NCBI GenBank assembly: GCA_017512095.1
Contig: JAFWHC010000003.1
Coordinates: 62,001 to 126,000 of the forward strand
DNA from: Candidatus Saccharimonadota bacterium
GTDB lineage: Bacteria > Patescibacteriota > Saccharimonadia > Saccharimonadales > Saccharimonadaceae
Direction: 5' to 3'
Length of the DNA: 64,000 nt
In this document: piece by piece, positions 1 through 8,373 of the stretch
Position numbering within the stretch: the stretch's first letter is position 1
How the letters are laid out: each line of letters opens with the position of its first letter
The notes under the pieces: generated by a model
The model's database searches: none
Told to the model about the DNA's origin: nothing
What the model saw: the letters and a program-made list of their open reading frames with translations, nothing else
Translations under genes and position numbers: made by a program

Positions 1-1
1 G

Positions 2-1006
2 CAACAGCAAGCTTATACGGTCAAGTTTAACGGAAACGGCGCAACTTCTGGGAGCATGCCAGATCAAACCATTGCACGCGGTGCCACAACGGCTCTAAAT
101 GCCAACAATTTTTCTCGCACATATTTCCAGTTTACCGGCTGGAACACCGCAGCAAATGGCTCCGGAACATCTTATTCGGACCGTCAAAATGTTACCAACC
201 TTGCCGCAGCGGGTGCATCAATCACGCTCTATGCTCAGTGGCGGGCACAATATTCTTCAGGCGCAAATCAATATCTTGGAGTGTCCTCATTGATGTTATT
301 AGGCAAGGTGCCAGGTCTGTCGACTGCTGAAGAGTTTTCTACGCGTGCTTTCAGCGTCGGTGCATATTCACCCCAAAAACACTACAGCTCCTTTACGCCT
401 GGTCCGGATTACGTCAAAACAGTCAATAACTGGAGCGACGTTAAATGGCGTCTTCCTGGATTTATCATAGACCCGATGGATGCCTACGGTAAAAACAGTT
501 TCGCCGCGCCGCAGTCCAACGCCTATCATATTTATAGACCAGGTAACTCGAGGGCTGACTTCACACCACCAAATAACACGAGGACTGTCATCTATGTCGG
601 TTCTTATAACTGGGGCGATTCGAGTCAATCCGACCACAAAATACATCTATACTATAATCAATATAACGAATGGACTGCAGAAAGGATCGAATCAGCCGAA
701 ACATACTTTTATAATTGTGGCATCGCTCCATCAGGCGGCATCTACACTTGGTCTTATCTAGAAGGATGCCTAGAGAGACATGTAGAGAATATATATTATA
801 ATGAATACGACTATTATAGCGTCGATGACGTTGCTCCTGGCTATTTCCTTAACATTAAGGCTCGAAATGCAACAAAGGAATCGAATCAACCACTTTTTTG
901 GATTGTCGCAAGGACGATATTTGACAGAAGCGCGCGGAAATTTCTAATTGAACCAATTAATATACTGACTAGAAGACTCCCATCGGATTTTCTCTGGGAC
1001 CCATAA
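2..1006 (+). CDS. Cell-surface protein with InlB-type repeat, C-terminal part (5' truncated)
   Basis: The reading frame is open from base 2, before the first internal ATG at 56, so this is the C-terminal end of a longer gene cut by the window edge. The first ~80 residues form a Listeria-Bacteroides (InlB B-type, flg_new) repeat: a YTVKFNGNGA-type start, FTGWNTAANGSGTSY in the middle and ITLYAQW at the end. These small beta-grasp-like modules occur in secreted adhesins. The remaining ~240 residues are rich in aromatic residues, Asn and Ser and match no family I recognise. There is no membrane segment or sorting motif at the C-terminus. A small membrane protein follows 24 nt later, echoing the pairing of membrane TPR-like proteins with giant surface proteins at 31.3-36.6 kb and 51.6-56.2 kb. 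Surface location is inferred from the repeat and context. Confidence 0.75.
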   Translation, partial: QQQAYTVKFNGNGATSGSMPDQTIARGATTALNANNFSRTYFQFTGWNTAANGSGTSYSDRQNVTNLAAAGASITLYAQWRAQYSSGANQYLGVSSLMLLGKVPGLSTAEEFSTRAFSVGAYSPQKHYSSFTPGPDYVKTVNNWSDVKWRLPGFIIDPMDAYGKNSFAAPQSNAYHIYRPGNSRADFTPPNNTRTVIYVGSYNWGDSSQSDHKIHLYYNQYNEWTAERIESAETYFYNCGIAPSGGIYTWSYLEGCLERHVENIYYNEYDYYSVDDVAPGYFLNIKARNATKESNQPLFWIVARTIFDRSARKFLIEPINILTRRLPSDFLWDP

Positions 1007-1030
1007 AAATCATAAAAACGGAAAACAAGA

Positions 1031-1495
1031 ATGCCAAAAGAAAAGAAGACCGTAAACAAGAAACACCTCATCATTTTAACTGCGACTATTGTTGCTCTCG
1101 TACTCGGAGCTAGCATCTTCTTCATTGTGCGCGGAAAAAAGAGCAACTCTGGACAGAATGAATCGCAGGTCGATGAAGCATCTAAGCCGTCTTATTCGAC
1201 AGAACGCGACCCGGAAACTGGGGAAAGAGAAAATTTTGGAGCCGACGAAAATAAGAATAACTCCGGTGAAGCTTTCGTGGAATACCAAGAACGGATTATT
1301 GAATCCGAACATTCATCGAACGAAGATATTTTTGACGCAAAAATTGCTCAAGCCTCCTATTATATCGCCATCGGTGAATACGATAACGCCCAGGCCATCC
1401 TTGACTCCCTCGATCAATCCACTTTTTCCTCCGATCAGCAAGAGCGCTTCAATAACATCGCTAGGAATCTTGATATCGCCAGAAATAGCGAATAG
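1031..1495 (+). CDS. Small bitopic membrane protein with TPR-like C-terminal helices
   Basis: The 154-aa product has a basic N-terminus (about 12 residues), one hydrophobic helix (about residues 13-34), a charged linker of about 60 residues, and a C-terminal helical pair with TPR spacing (ASYYIAIGEYDNAQAILDSL). It probably sits in the membrane with the C-terminal part outside. The layout (short basic tail, single helix, acidic linker, GxYDxA-type repeat) recurs at 31267, 50917 and 51586. Two of those overlap the start of a giant surface-protein gene, and this one follows such a gene by 24 nt. Function is unknown; a membrane anchor or assembly partner for the surface protein is my inference. 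The ribosome-binding site is weak. Confidence 0.7.
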   Translation: MPKEKKTVNKKHLIILTATIVALVLGASIFFIVRGKKSNSGQNESQVDEASKPSYSTERDPETGERENFGADENKNNSGEAFVEYQERIIESEHSSNEDIFDAKIAQASYYIAIGEYDNAQAILDSLDQSTFSSDQQERFNNIARNLDIARNSE

Positions 1496-1526
1496 CAATC
1501 GAAACATACACAAAATCTTTAAATAG

Positions 1527-1535
1527 TGCTAAAAT
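1527..1535 (+). promoter_or_regulatory. Extended -10 promoter of the glucan operon
   Basis: TGcTAAAAT ends 7 nt before the ATG at 1543 and there is no Shine-Dalgarno sequence, so transcription would start at or next to the start codon (leaderless mRNA). Confidence 0.6.
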
Positions 1536-1542
1536 AAATATA

Positions 1543-2784
1543 ATGAAAATACTCATGCTCGGGTGGGAGTTACCACCGCACAATTCTGGAGGTCTTGGCG
1601 TCGCTTGCCTAAATCTTTCCCGCGCTCTCGCAAAAGACGGCTGCGACATCGATTTTATCGTCCCTTATGAAGCGAAACATGAAAACATCACTTTCATGCA
1701 CGTTCTTTCCGCTTCGCATCTCGACCCGCTTTTCCGCTTCGGCATCGGCGCTTACGATTCTGACAAAATCGAAGATATGATTATCCCGGACGTTCATATT
1801 CCCGGCGCTATCTCTAAAGACCAAATCTCCATCCGCCAAATCCAAAAAACTTACTGTGACTTCGTCGAAAAATATTTGATGGAATATAAGCCCGACTTAG
1901 TACATGCTCATGACTGGCTTACGTTTGAAGCTGGAGTTCTTGCAAAAAAGAACTTTGGCATTCCGCTCATCGCTCATGTCCACGCTACAGAATTTGACCG
2001 TGCTGGTGGCAATGGCGGCAACCCTCTCGTTCATGAAATCGAGCGTGAAGGTCTCATGCTTGCTGACAAAATTCTCGCTGTTTCTGAAGCGACAAAACAC
2101 ATCATTCATGAAAAATATGATATTCCTCTCGATAAAATTGACGTCGTCTATAACTCTCTCGATGAAGATTTCTTAAAACAGGCCTATTCCCTAAATCATG
2201 AAGAATATAAATACATCGAATCGCTAAAATCAAAAGGCTGCACGATTGTCAGCACGGTTGGTCGTTTCACTATTCAAAAAGGTCTCTCTCATCTTCTTCA
2301 TGCCGCCACTAAAGCCGTCCATAAAAACCCAAAACTCATCTTCGTCTTTGCGGGTGACGGCGAAGAAAAGAACGAACTCGTAAACCTCGCTGCCGAACTC
2401 GGTATCGCCAAAAACGTCATTTTCACCGGTTTTGTTCGCGGCAAACAGCTCCGCGACGTCTACGAGTTATCGGATATCTTTGTTATGTCGAGCATTTCCG
2501 AACCGTTTGGGCTCACCGCTCTTGAGGCCGCACATCATGGCGACGTCCTTATCCTAACAAAACAGTCTGGTGTTGCCGAGGTCATTCGCAGTTCCTTCCG
2601 CTATGATTTCTGGGACGAGGAAAAACTTGCCAACGAAATTCTTGCCATCGCAAAATCTTCCGCCCTTAAAGCAACATTGCAAAGTTCCATCCACAATGAG
2701 TACCGCAAAATCAGTTGGGAAGACGTTGCGCAAAAATGCTTGAAGGTTTATAATAATATAGATAACCATAAACGGGTCCAGTAA
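1543..2784 (+). CDS. Glycosyltransferase family 4/5-type (glycogen/starch synthase-like)
   Basis: A 413-aa GT-B glycosyltransferase. The N-terminal domain has the GGLGVA nucleotide-sugar loop (about residues 17-22) and the HAHDW motif (about 121-125) of starch/glycogen synthase relatives. The C-terminal GT4 domain has GRFTIQKG and the donor-binding SEPFGLTALEA segment with the E-x7-E pattern. It probably transfers glucose from a nucleotide sugar to an alpha-glucan or a surface glycan in the cytoplasm. It is shorter than classic GlgA (about 470-480 aa). The GH57 gene starts 9 nt downstream and a CotH-like gene follows, so the three form one operon driven by the promoter at 1527. Acceptor and donor cannot be read from sequence, and a trehalose or lipid-linked glycan role is possible. 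Confidence 0.85.
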   Translation: MKILMLGWELPPHNSGGLGVACLNLSRALAKDGCDIDFIVPYEAKHENITFMHVLSASHLDPLFRFGIGAYDSDKIEDMIIPDVHIPGAISKDQISIRQIQKTYCDFVEKYLMEYKPDLVHAHDWLTFEAGVLAKKNFGIPLIAHVHATEFDRAGGNGGNPLVHEIEREGLMLADKILAVSEATKHIIHEKYDIPLDKIDVVYNSLDEDFLKQAYSLNHEEYKYIESLKSKGCTIVSTVGRFTIQKGLSHLLHAATKAVHKNPKLIFVFAGDGEEKNELVNLAAELGIAKNVIFTGFVRGKQLRDVYELSDIFVMSSISEPFGLTALEAAHHGDVLILTKQSGVAEVIRSSFRYDFWDEEKLANEILAIAKSSALKATLQSSIHNEYRKISWEDVAQKCLKVYNNIDNHKRVQ

Positions 2785-2793
2785 GCGAATACA

Positions 2794-3999
2794 ATGCGAG
2801 GAATTTGTCTTTATCTGCATATCCATCAACCATGGCGCGTTCGTGCCTACTCTATTTTCGATGTCGGCGTAAACGACAATTATTTTTTCGACTCAAATTA
2901 TCATTCAAAACAAAATAACGAACGTATCTTCCGTAAGGTTGCCGCAAAGAGCTATTTACCAACTTTTGACCTTCTAGAAAACAATTTAAAAAAGCACAAA
3001 GATTTTAAGTTTAGTTTGTCCATCACTGGCGTTTGGCTCGAACAAGCAGAAATGTGGATGCCAGAACTCATCACTCGTCTCCAAAATATGGTTAAAACCG
3101 GACGCGTCGAGCTTGTCGCCGAAACATATTATCATTCCATGTCTTTTTTCTACGACAAAGACGAATTTAAAGCTCAGGTAAAACAACAAGTCGCCACTTT
3201 CAAGCGTATTTTTAACATTACGCCTAAAGTTTTTCGCAACACCGAATTCTCTTACAATGATGAAGTCGGGCGTGTTGTCGAAGAACTTGGTTTTGATGCT
3301 TGTCTTGCCGAAGGTTGGGATAAGATTCTTGGCTGGCGCAGTCCAAACTTTGTCTACAAAGCTGCCGGCACGAAGAATTTAAAGCTCCTGCTTAAGAACT
3401 ACCGCCTTTCTGACGATATCGCCTTTCGCTTTTCTGATAAGTCATGGAAGGACTGGCCGCTCACCGTCGACAAATATGAAAAATGGCTCGACGACGCCTG
3501 CCTCGACGGCAATGTCATTAACCTCTTCATGGATTTTGAAACATTCGGCGAGCACCAATGGGCAGAGACGGGTATTTTCGACTTCATGAATCGACTTATC
3601 GACTCTTGGCTCAGTAAGTTTGATAATAAATTCCTCACGGTTTCTGAAGAAGCTGCCATGAAGCCCATCGGCGAAATCTCCTACCCTTGGACTGTCACCT
3701 GGGCCGACACCGAACGTGACTTATCCGCCTGGATGGGGAATAAACTCCAGGACGAGGCCATGTCTACTCTCTACAGCCTTCGTAAGAAAGTCCTCGAAGT
3801 TTCGAAAATTCGCAAAGATGAAAAAATCCTTGAAGATTTTCGCCGTCTCACGACATCAGACCACGCATATTATATGTGCACAAAATACTGGAATGATGGC
3901 GATGTTCATGCTTATTTTTCCGCCTATGATTCGCCATATGATGCATTTATGTATTTCCTAAATGCCCTTCGTAGTCTAGAATATAGACTAGATATATGA
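2794..3999 (+). CDS. Glycoside hydrolase family 57 alpha-amylase-like protein
   Basis: A 401-aa GH57 (alpha/beta)7-barrel enzyme. Family motif 1 is LHIHQP near the N-terminus. The candidate catalytic nucleophile Glu is in RNTEFSYND (about residue 152) and the acid/base Asp is in FMDFETFGEHQW (about residue 247). GH57 members include alpha-amylases, branching enzymes and 4-alpha-glucanotransferases. The HxHQP and NTE-type motifs fit the amylase/maltogenic group. There is no signal peptide, so it probably acts on intracellular glucan together with the upstream synthase-like GT4. The stop overlaps the next start in an ATGA arrangement, implying translational coupling. The exact specificity is uncertain. 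Confidence 0.85.
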   Translation: MRGICLYLHIHQPWRVRAYSIFDVGVNDNYFFDSNYHSKQNNERIFRKVAAKSYLPTFDLLENNLKKHKDFKFSLSITGVWLEQAEMWMPELITRLQNMVKTGRVELVAETYYHSMSFFYDKDEFKAQVKQQVATFKRIFNITPKVFRNTEFSYNDEVGRVVEELGFDACLAEGWDKILGWRSPNFVYKAAGTKNLKLLLKNYRLSDDIAFRFSDKSWKDWPLTVDKYEKWLDDACLDGNVINLFMDFETFGEHQWAETGIFDFMNRLIDSWLSKFDNKFLTVSEEAAMKPIGEISYPWTVTWADTERDLSAWMGNKLQDEAMSTLYSLRKKVLEVSKIRKDEKILEDFRRLTTSDHAYYMCTKYWNDGDVHAYFSAYDSPYDAFMYFLNALRSLEYRLDI

Positions 4000-5483
4000 A
4001 ATACGCGAAAAGACTTTTAATCTTTCTTTACAATCATCTTGAGTATGTTTTTGTCGCAGTTCTATTCATCGGGGTCTTTTACCTTGCATTTAATCATGGC
4101 TCATTTGCTATGCCCTATGCGTCGCTTGAAGACGACCCTAACTATTACGCAAATAAAATCTTCGACCAAAGCTATGTTCATAAAATCGAACTAAGTATTC
4201 CCGAGCGAGATCTTTCAAGCCTCCGCGCTAGCCCCGCCGAAAAAACTCGCTATCTCGCCGACGTTATCATTGACGGCGAAAGCTTTAAGAATGTTGCCTT
4301 CTCCACGCGGGGTAATGCTTCACTAACGGCACTAGCTGACAATGAAAACTCAGAGCGCTATAGCTACAAGGTGAACTTTGGCAAGTTCTCCGAACATAGC
4401 TCGTATCATGGTCTTGATAAACTTATTCTTAACAACCTTAATAGCGACCCAAGCTATCTAAAAGACTATCTCGCTTTCGAAATCATGCGCAACGCTGGTG
4501 TTGCCTCGCCTCTCACGTCTTTCACGGAACTATATATTAACGGCGAGCTACAAGGCCTCTATCAAGCCATTGAAGACGTCGACGAGTCCTTCTTAGCACG
4601 CAATCGCTTCTCGCCCGACGCTGTTCTTTACAAACCAGAGGCCACCGCAATCAACAACTTCGCAATGATGCGCTTGCGCGAGCAACTCCCCGAAGGCGTA
4701 GAACCCGATATTGTTACGTTTGCCGACATGCCCGGTTTTGACTTTGGCGGCTCGGATCTAGTTTATCATGGCGATGACCCTGCCGAATATCATGCAATTT
4801 TTGAAAACGCCGTCTCTAAAATTTCTCATCACGACGAAGAATATCTCATATCGAGCCTCCGCGCGCTCGAGCCCGCCGAAATGCTCGAACCAACGGACTA
4901 TTGGGACGTTGACGCACTTGCAAAATACTTCGCCGCAAATAACCTCCTCTCCAATTTTGATAGCTACACAGGCATCACGTCTCACAACTACTATCTTATC
5001 GCTAGCCCAAAGAGCAATACTCTCCTACCTTGGGACTACAACCTCGGTTTCGCCGGTCTTTGGCTTGACCCGGGAATCGACTATGATGAAGGTGTCATCA
5101 ACTGGCCAATCGACAGTCCAATCGCCACAAACCAAATAGAAACGAGACCAGCATGGCGACTAATTGTCGAGAATCCTGATTACTTAGAAAAATATCACCA
5201 ATCAATCCAAAACTTAATCAGCAACTATCTTCTCAACGGTGAATGTATCGGCGAAATTACCAAAACCGCTGAGCTAATTCGGAGCTATGTTTATTCTGAC
5301 CCTTCACGTTTCTATTCGATTGAGGAATTCGAAGATGGTGTCGAGATTTTGCGAAACTTTATTTTGGTCCGCGCCGACTCCGCGCAAAAACAACTCTGGG
5401 GCCTCATTCCTAGTACTCACGAAGAAGCTAAATCTGGCGACTTCGAGTCTATTCATCTAGACACTCCGCTCATTGACGAATAA
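3996..5483 (+). CDS. CotH-kinase-family membrane-anchored protein
   Basis: A 495-aa protein with an N-terminal membrane segment (about residues 17-34) and a large exported domain of the CotH family. Visible family features are the strand with FSTRGNAS (about residues 102-109), a central LNNLNSDPSYLKDYLA segment, and the late active-site motif LLPWDYNLGF (about residue 344), whose Asp is the metal-binding residue in CotH kinases. CotH proteins phosphorylate secreted proteins in spore-formers, and homologues lie in many non-sporulating bacteria. It overlaps the GH57 gene by ATGA. Coupling to glucan enzymes suggests it modifies, or helps export, a surface glycan or glycoprotein, but this is inference. 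The last gene of the operon ends at a convergent tRNA terminator. Confidence 0.75.
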   Translation: MKYAKRLLIFLYNHLEYVFVAVLFIGVFYLAFNHGSFAMPYASLEDDPNYYANKIFDQSYVHKIELSIPERDLSSLRASPAEKTRYLADVIIDGESFKNVAFSTRGNASLTALADNENSERYSYKVNFGKFSEHSSYHGLDKLILNNLNSDPSYLKDYLAFEIMRNAGVASPLTSFTELYINGELQGLYQAIEDVDESFLARNRFSPDAVLYKPEATAINNFAMMRLREQLPEGVEPDIVTFADMPGFDFGGSDLVYHGDDPAEYHAIFENAVSKISHHDEEYLISSLRALEPAEMLEPTDYWDVDALAKYFAANNLLSNFDSYTGITSHNYYLIASPKSNTLLPWDYNLGFAGLWLDPGIDYDEGVINWPIDSPIATNQIETRPAWRLIVENPDYLEKYHQSIQNLISNYLLNGECIGEITKTAELIRSYVYSDPSRFYSIEEFEDGVEILRNFILVRADSAQKQLWGLIPSTHEEAKSGDFESIHLDTPLIDE

Positions 5484-5502
5484 AAAAAGAGCCACACGGC
5501 TC
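5482..5502 (-). terminator. Terminator of tRNA-Ala (minus strand)
   Basis: A hairpin GAGCC-ACAC-GGCTC (5489-5502) is followed, on the minus strand, by a run of seven T (the A-run 5482-5488 on the plus strand). Confidence 0.75.
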
Positions 5503-5515
5503 GTCAACCCATAGA

Positions 5516-5591
5516 TGGTGGAGTGCAGGAGATTCGAACTCCTCACCTCTTCCATGCCATGGAAGCGCTCTACCAAATGAGCTAGCACCCC
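5516..5591 (-). tRNA. tRNA-Ala (GGC)
   Basis: Cloverleaf read on the minus strand. The acceptor GGGGTGC pairs with GCACTCC (one G-U). The anticodon stem CTTCC/GGAAG encloses loop ATGGCAT with anticodon GGC. The T-loop is TTCGAAT and the CCA end is encoded. It sits convergently behind the CotH-like gene. Confidence 0.93.
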
Positions 5592-5620
5592 ATGGGTTAC
5601 TGTTATTTTACCACAATCTG

Positions 5621-5629
5621 TGTTAAAAT
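5621..5629 (+). promoter_or_regulatory. Extended -10 promoter of trpS operon
   Basis: TGtTAAAAT lies 6 nt upstream of the trpS ATG with no Shine-Dalgarno sequence between them, predicting a leaderless transcript. Confidence 0.6.
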
Positions 5630-5635
5630 GGAAGT

Positions 5636-6649
5636 ATGAAAAAGACAATCTTGACTGGCCTTCGCGTTAACAGCGAACTAACCTTGGGCAACTATCTCGG
5701 TGCACTTTTGCCGATGGTTCGTCTCGCCAACAAACACTCAAAAGACTACAACATCAACATCTTCGTTCCCGACCTCCACTCAATCATCTCCGACATTGAC
5801 GGCAACCTAAAATCAAACACCATCCGCAGCATAAAATACTATCTCGCTGCTGGACTCGAGCTAAACGATAACATCCATATCTACCGTCAGTCTCGCGTCC
5901 CTGCGCACGCTGAACTCGCCTGGGTCTTGAACTGCATTGCCACGATGGGGGAGATGTCTCGCATGACTCAATACAAGGAAAAATCCGAAGGGCGGGACAG
6001 CGCCAACGTTGGAATTTTTGATTATCCTGTTCTTATGGCCGCCGATATTTTGCTATACGACGCTACCTTTGTGCCAGTTGGCGAAGACCAGTTCCAACAC
6101 ATTGAACTCACTCGCAACCTCGCCCAGCGCTTTAATAATCGCTTCGGAGAAACTTTCACGGTTCCTGAAGAAACTAAAAAACAAGTTGAGTTCATGGGCG
6201 TCAACAATGGCATACGCATTCGCGACCTTGTCAACCCAGAAAAGAAAATGAGCAAAAGTACTGCCGGCGATAATTGCAAGATAATGCTCTCCGACGACCC
6301 AGCTAGAGCCGCAAAGAAAATCATGTCCGCAACGACGGACTCCTTAGAAAGAATCGATTTCAATCTCGAGACCCAACCTGGCATCTCCAACCTCCTTCAA
6401 ATCGAAGCACTCGTCAATGATATTTCGCTTGACGAAACTATTCGCGAATGGTCAGGTGAAACTCGCTATGGTGAGCTCAAAAAACAAGTCGCAGCGAGCG
6501 TCACGACTCTCCTCGCCAATTTCCAGGAGAAACTTGCGGCCATTTCTGACGACGATGTTGAAAAACTCCTCCCCAAAGGCGAGGCATATGCAAACACGAT
6601 TGCTGACAAGAAACTCACCGAAGTTTACGAAAAAATTGGACTAAGGTAA
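5636..6649 (+). CDS. trpS: Tryptophanyl-tRNA synthetase
   Basis: A 337-aa class Ic synthetase that charges tRNA-Trp using ATP. The HIGH-equivalent TLGNYLGAL is near residue 16 and the KMSKS loop is complete (EKKMSKST, about residue 202). The GEDQFQHIELTR segment (about residues 145-156) forms part of the Trp/AMP site. Length matches bacterial TrpRS (about 330 aa). ATG at 5636 is chosen because it directly follows a -10 box. The stop shares a base with the next start (TAATG), so trpS, the pseudouridine synthase and the delta' gene form a coupled operon. Confidence 0.95.
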   Translation: MKKTILTGLRVNSELTLGNYLGALLPMVRLANKHSKDYNINIFVPDLHSIISDIDGNLKSNTIRSIKYYLAAGLELNDNIHIYRQSRVPAHAELAWVLNCIATMGEMSRMTQYKEKSEGRDSANVGIFDYPVLMAADILLYDATFVPVGEDQFQHIELTRNLAQRFNNRFGETFTVPEETKKQVEFMGVNNGIRIRDLVNPEKKMSKSTAGDNCKIMLSDDPARAAKKIMSATTDSLERIDFNLETQPGISNLLQIEALVNDISLDETIREWSGETRYGELKKQVAASVTTLLANFQEKLAAISDDDVEKLLPKGEAYANTIADKKLTEVYEKIGLR

Positions 6650-7680
6650 TGATAGTTACTGGCAAAAAATTCAGCAAGCCCGACATGTCGCGCGTCATTA
6701 ACGGCGATATCGTTTTGGAAGACAAGGACGTCAAGCCGGAAAAATTTCGCCTCGACCATCTTCTGGTTGAAAAATACCCCGAATACAACCGTTCGACCTT
6801 GCAAAAATTCATTAAAGAAGGCTATGTTTCTGTTGATGGCAATGTCGTCAAAAAACCGAATTCCTTGCAAGAAAGGGACGTTAAGATCAACCTCACTCTG
6901 CCGATTGGTTCGCCACTCCGCCAGGAAATATCACCCGTTGTTATTTATGAAGACAAACATGTTAAGGTCGTCAATAAACCAGCCGGATTGCTCAGTATGA
7001 GCAAGGGCGAATTCTGCACAGAGCCGACTTTGGAAAATTTCGGTCTTCTTGTCCACCGTCTTGACCGAGCCACTTCTGGTGTTGTTATTCTTGCGAAAGA
7101 CGAGGACACGCAAACAATGTTGCGCAATCAGTTTAAGAACCGCAAAGCGCATAAAGTTTACTACGCCGTCGTTAAAGGTCGCCCAAGGCTCGATGCCGCC
7201 AAACTCGACCTTCCGATTTCTCGCAATTATAACCACCACGCTACTTTTCAAGTCGATCCAAATGGCAAGCCTAGCGTAACCTACTACAAAGTTCTCAAGT
7301 CTAACGGCGAGTTATCCCTCCTTGAACTTCGCCCAATCACTGGCCGCACGCATCAGCTTCGCGTCCATCTCAAATACATTGGCCATCCAATCCTCGGCGA
7401 TTACGTTTATGACGTCGACGGCGAAACTGTAGCTAACCGCAGCGGCAAACAATTAACCGACAAAAATCGTCTTTACCTCCACGCATCACAGCTTGAGATT
7501 ACCATCCCCGGACAAAAACCCGAGGATAACAATGAGCGGCGGATATTTACAGCCCCCATTCCGCCAGATTTTCTCGCCTTCTTTAAAGAAGACGACGACG
7601 TTGAATGCGACGTCGATCTGACCGTTCCTGAGCGCGCCGAGATTCCTAAAGACATCAACGCGGCTAAGGTCGAAGAATAA
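6649..7680 (+). CDS. RluD-family 23S rRNA pseudouridine synthase
   Basis: A 343-aa protein with an N-terminal S4 RNA-binding domain (about residues 35-90: LDHLLVEKYPEYNRSTLQKFIKEGYVSV in pieces). The RluA/RluD catalytic domain follows. The catalytic Asp is in HRLDRATSG (about residue 139), and GRTHQLRVH (about residue 235) is the second family motif. It isomerises specific uridines in rRNA, probably the large subunit. The C-terminal tail is acidic. It overlaps trpS by TAATG and couples to the delta' gene by TAATG. The exact target (RluC, RluD or another) cannot be decided from sequence alone. Confidence 0.88.
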   Translation: MIVTGKKFSKPDMSRVINGDIVLEDKDVKPEKFRLDHLLVEKYPEYNRSTLQKFIKEGYVSVDGNVVKKPNSLQERDVKINLTLPIGSPLRQEISPVVIYEDKHVKVVNKPAGLLSMSKGEFCTEPTLENFGLLVHRLDRATSGVVILAKDEDTQTMLRNQFKNRKAHKVYYAVVKGRPRLDAAKLDLPISRNYNHHATFQVDPNGKPSVTYYKVLKSNGELSLLELRPITGRTHQLRVHLKYIGHPILGDYVYDVDGETVANRSGKQLTDKNRLYLHASQLEITIPGQKPEDNNERRIFTAPIPPDFLAFFKEDDDVECDVDLTVPERAEIPKDINAAKVEE

Positions 7681-8363
7681 TGTTTTTTAATACTCCGTCG
7701 GACATTCTAGAACTTGCCAAAAAGACGAACTTCGCTATCATCGCGCTTGAATCGGGCGCGGCAAAGCGAGTTTTCGAAAAAAAATTCAAAACCGCCGCTT
7801 TGTTTCTTGAACCTGATGTAAAAACAAATAAAATTTCCGTCGAGATGGTGCGAGATTTTACATCCATAGCAAGCACGACTGATCAGACGGACCGTTTCTT
7901 TGTAGTTCTCAACGCCGAATCCCTAAACCCGGCCGCCGAGAACGCATTTCTTAAAAATCTCGAAGAACCAAAACTACACCATCATTTTGTTCTGGTCACG
8001 AAAACTCCTTCCGCGCTTTTACCAACGGTCTTGTCTCGCGCTCAGGTCTTTTATCAAAAAGAAACAAATTCTCTCTCGAAACCGGTCGAGGCCAGCGACA
8101 AAATTAAGACACTCGCAAAACAACTTATTATCGCTGACACTAAGCAGCTTATTGAACTCTCTAATACCATCTCAAAGAAAAAAGATAATCCTCGCGCATT
8201 TGCCTTGGAAATCGTCGGCACGGCAATAGAAATTATGTACAAATCATTTTTTGCTACTAACCAAGAAAAATTCCTCAAAAAATTACCTAATCTACTAAAA
8301 CTATATGATAATTTACAGAAAAACGGTCACGTTAAGTTACATATTGTCGCCGATATGATATAA
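7680..8363 (+). CDS. DNA polymerase III delta'-like clamp-loader subunit
   Basis: A 227-aa AAA+-type protein resembling HolB/delta'. The diagnostic central stretch contains FFVVLNAESLNPAAENAFLKNLEEP and then TPSALLPTVLSRAQVF. These correspond to the Walker B/sensor 1 region (ANAFLKxLEEP) and the SRC/SRA motif of clamp loaders. The usual N-terminal P-loop and zinc module are absent. It is much shorter than E. coli delta' (334 aa), matching a reduced non-ATP-binding subunit. It would help load the beta clamp at forks. The start overlaps the previous stop (TAATG). Its own stop codon lies inside the -10 box of the next gene. Confidence 0.75.
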   Translation: MFFNTPSDILELAKKTNFAIIALESGAAKRVFEKKFKTAALFLEPDVKTNKISVEMVRDFTSIASTTDQTDRFFVVLNAESLNPAAENAFLKNLEEPKLHHHFVLVTKTPSALLPTVLSRAQVFYQKETNSLSKPVEASDKIKTLAKQLIIADTKQLIELSNTISKKKDNPRAFALEIVGTAIEIMYKSFFATNQEKFLKKLPNLLKLYDNLQKNGHVKLHIVADMI

Positions 8364-8364
8364 T
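8356..8364 (+). promoter_or_regulatory. Extended -10 promoter of TPR gene, overlapping upstream stop
   Basis: TGaTATAAT; the TAA inside it (8361-8363) is also the stop codon of the delta' gene. The ATG is 9 nt downstream. Confidence 0.6.
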
Positions 8365-8373
8365 TATTTACGT

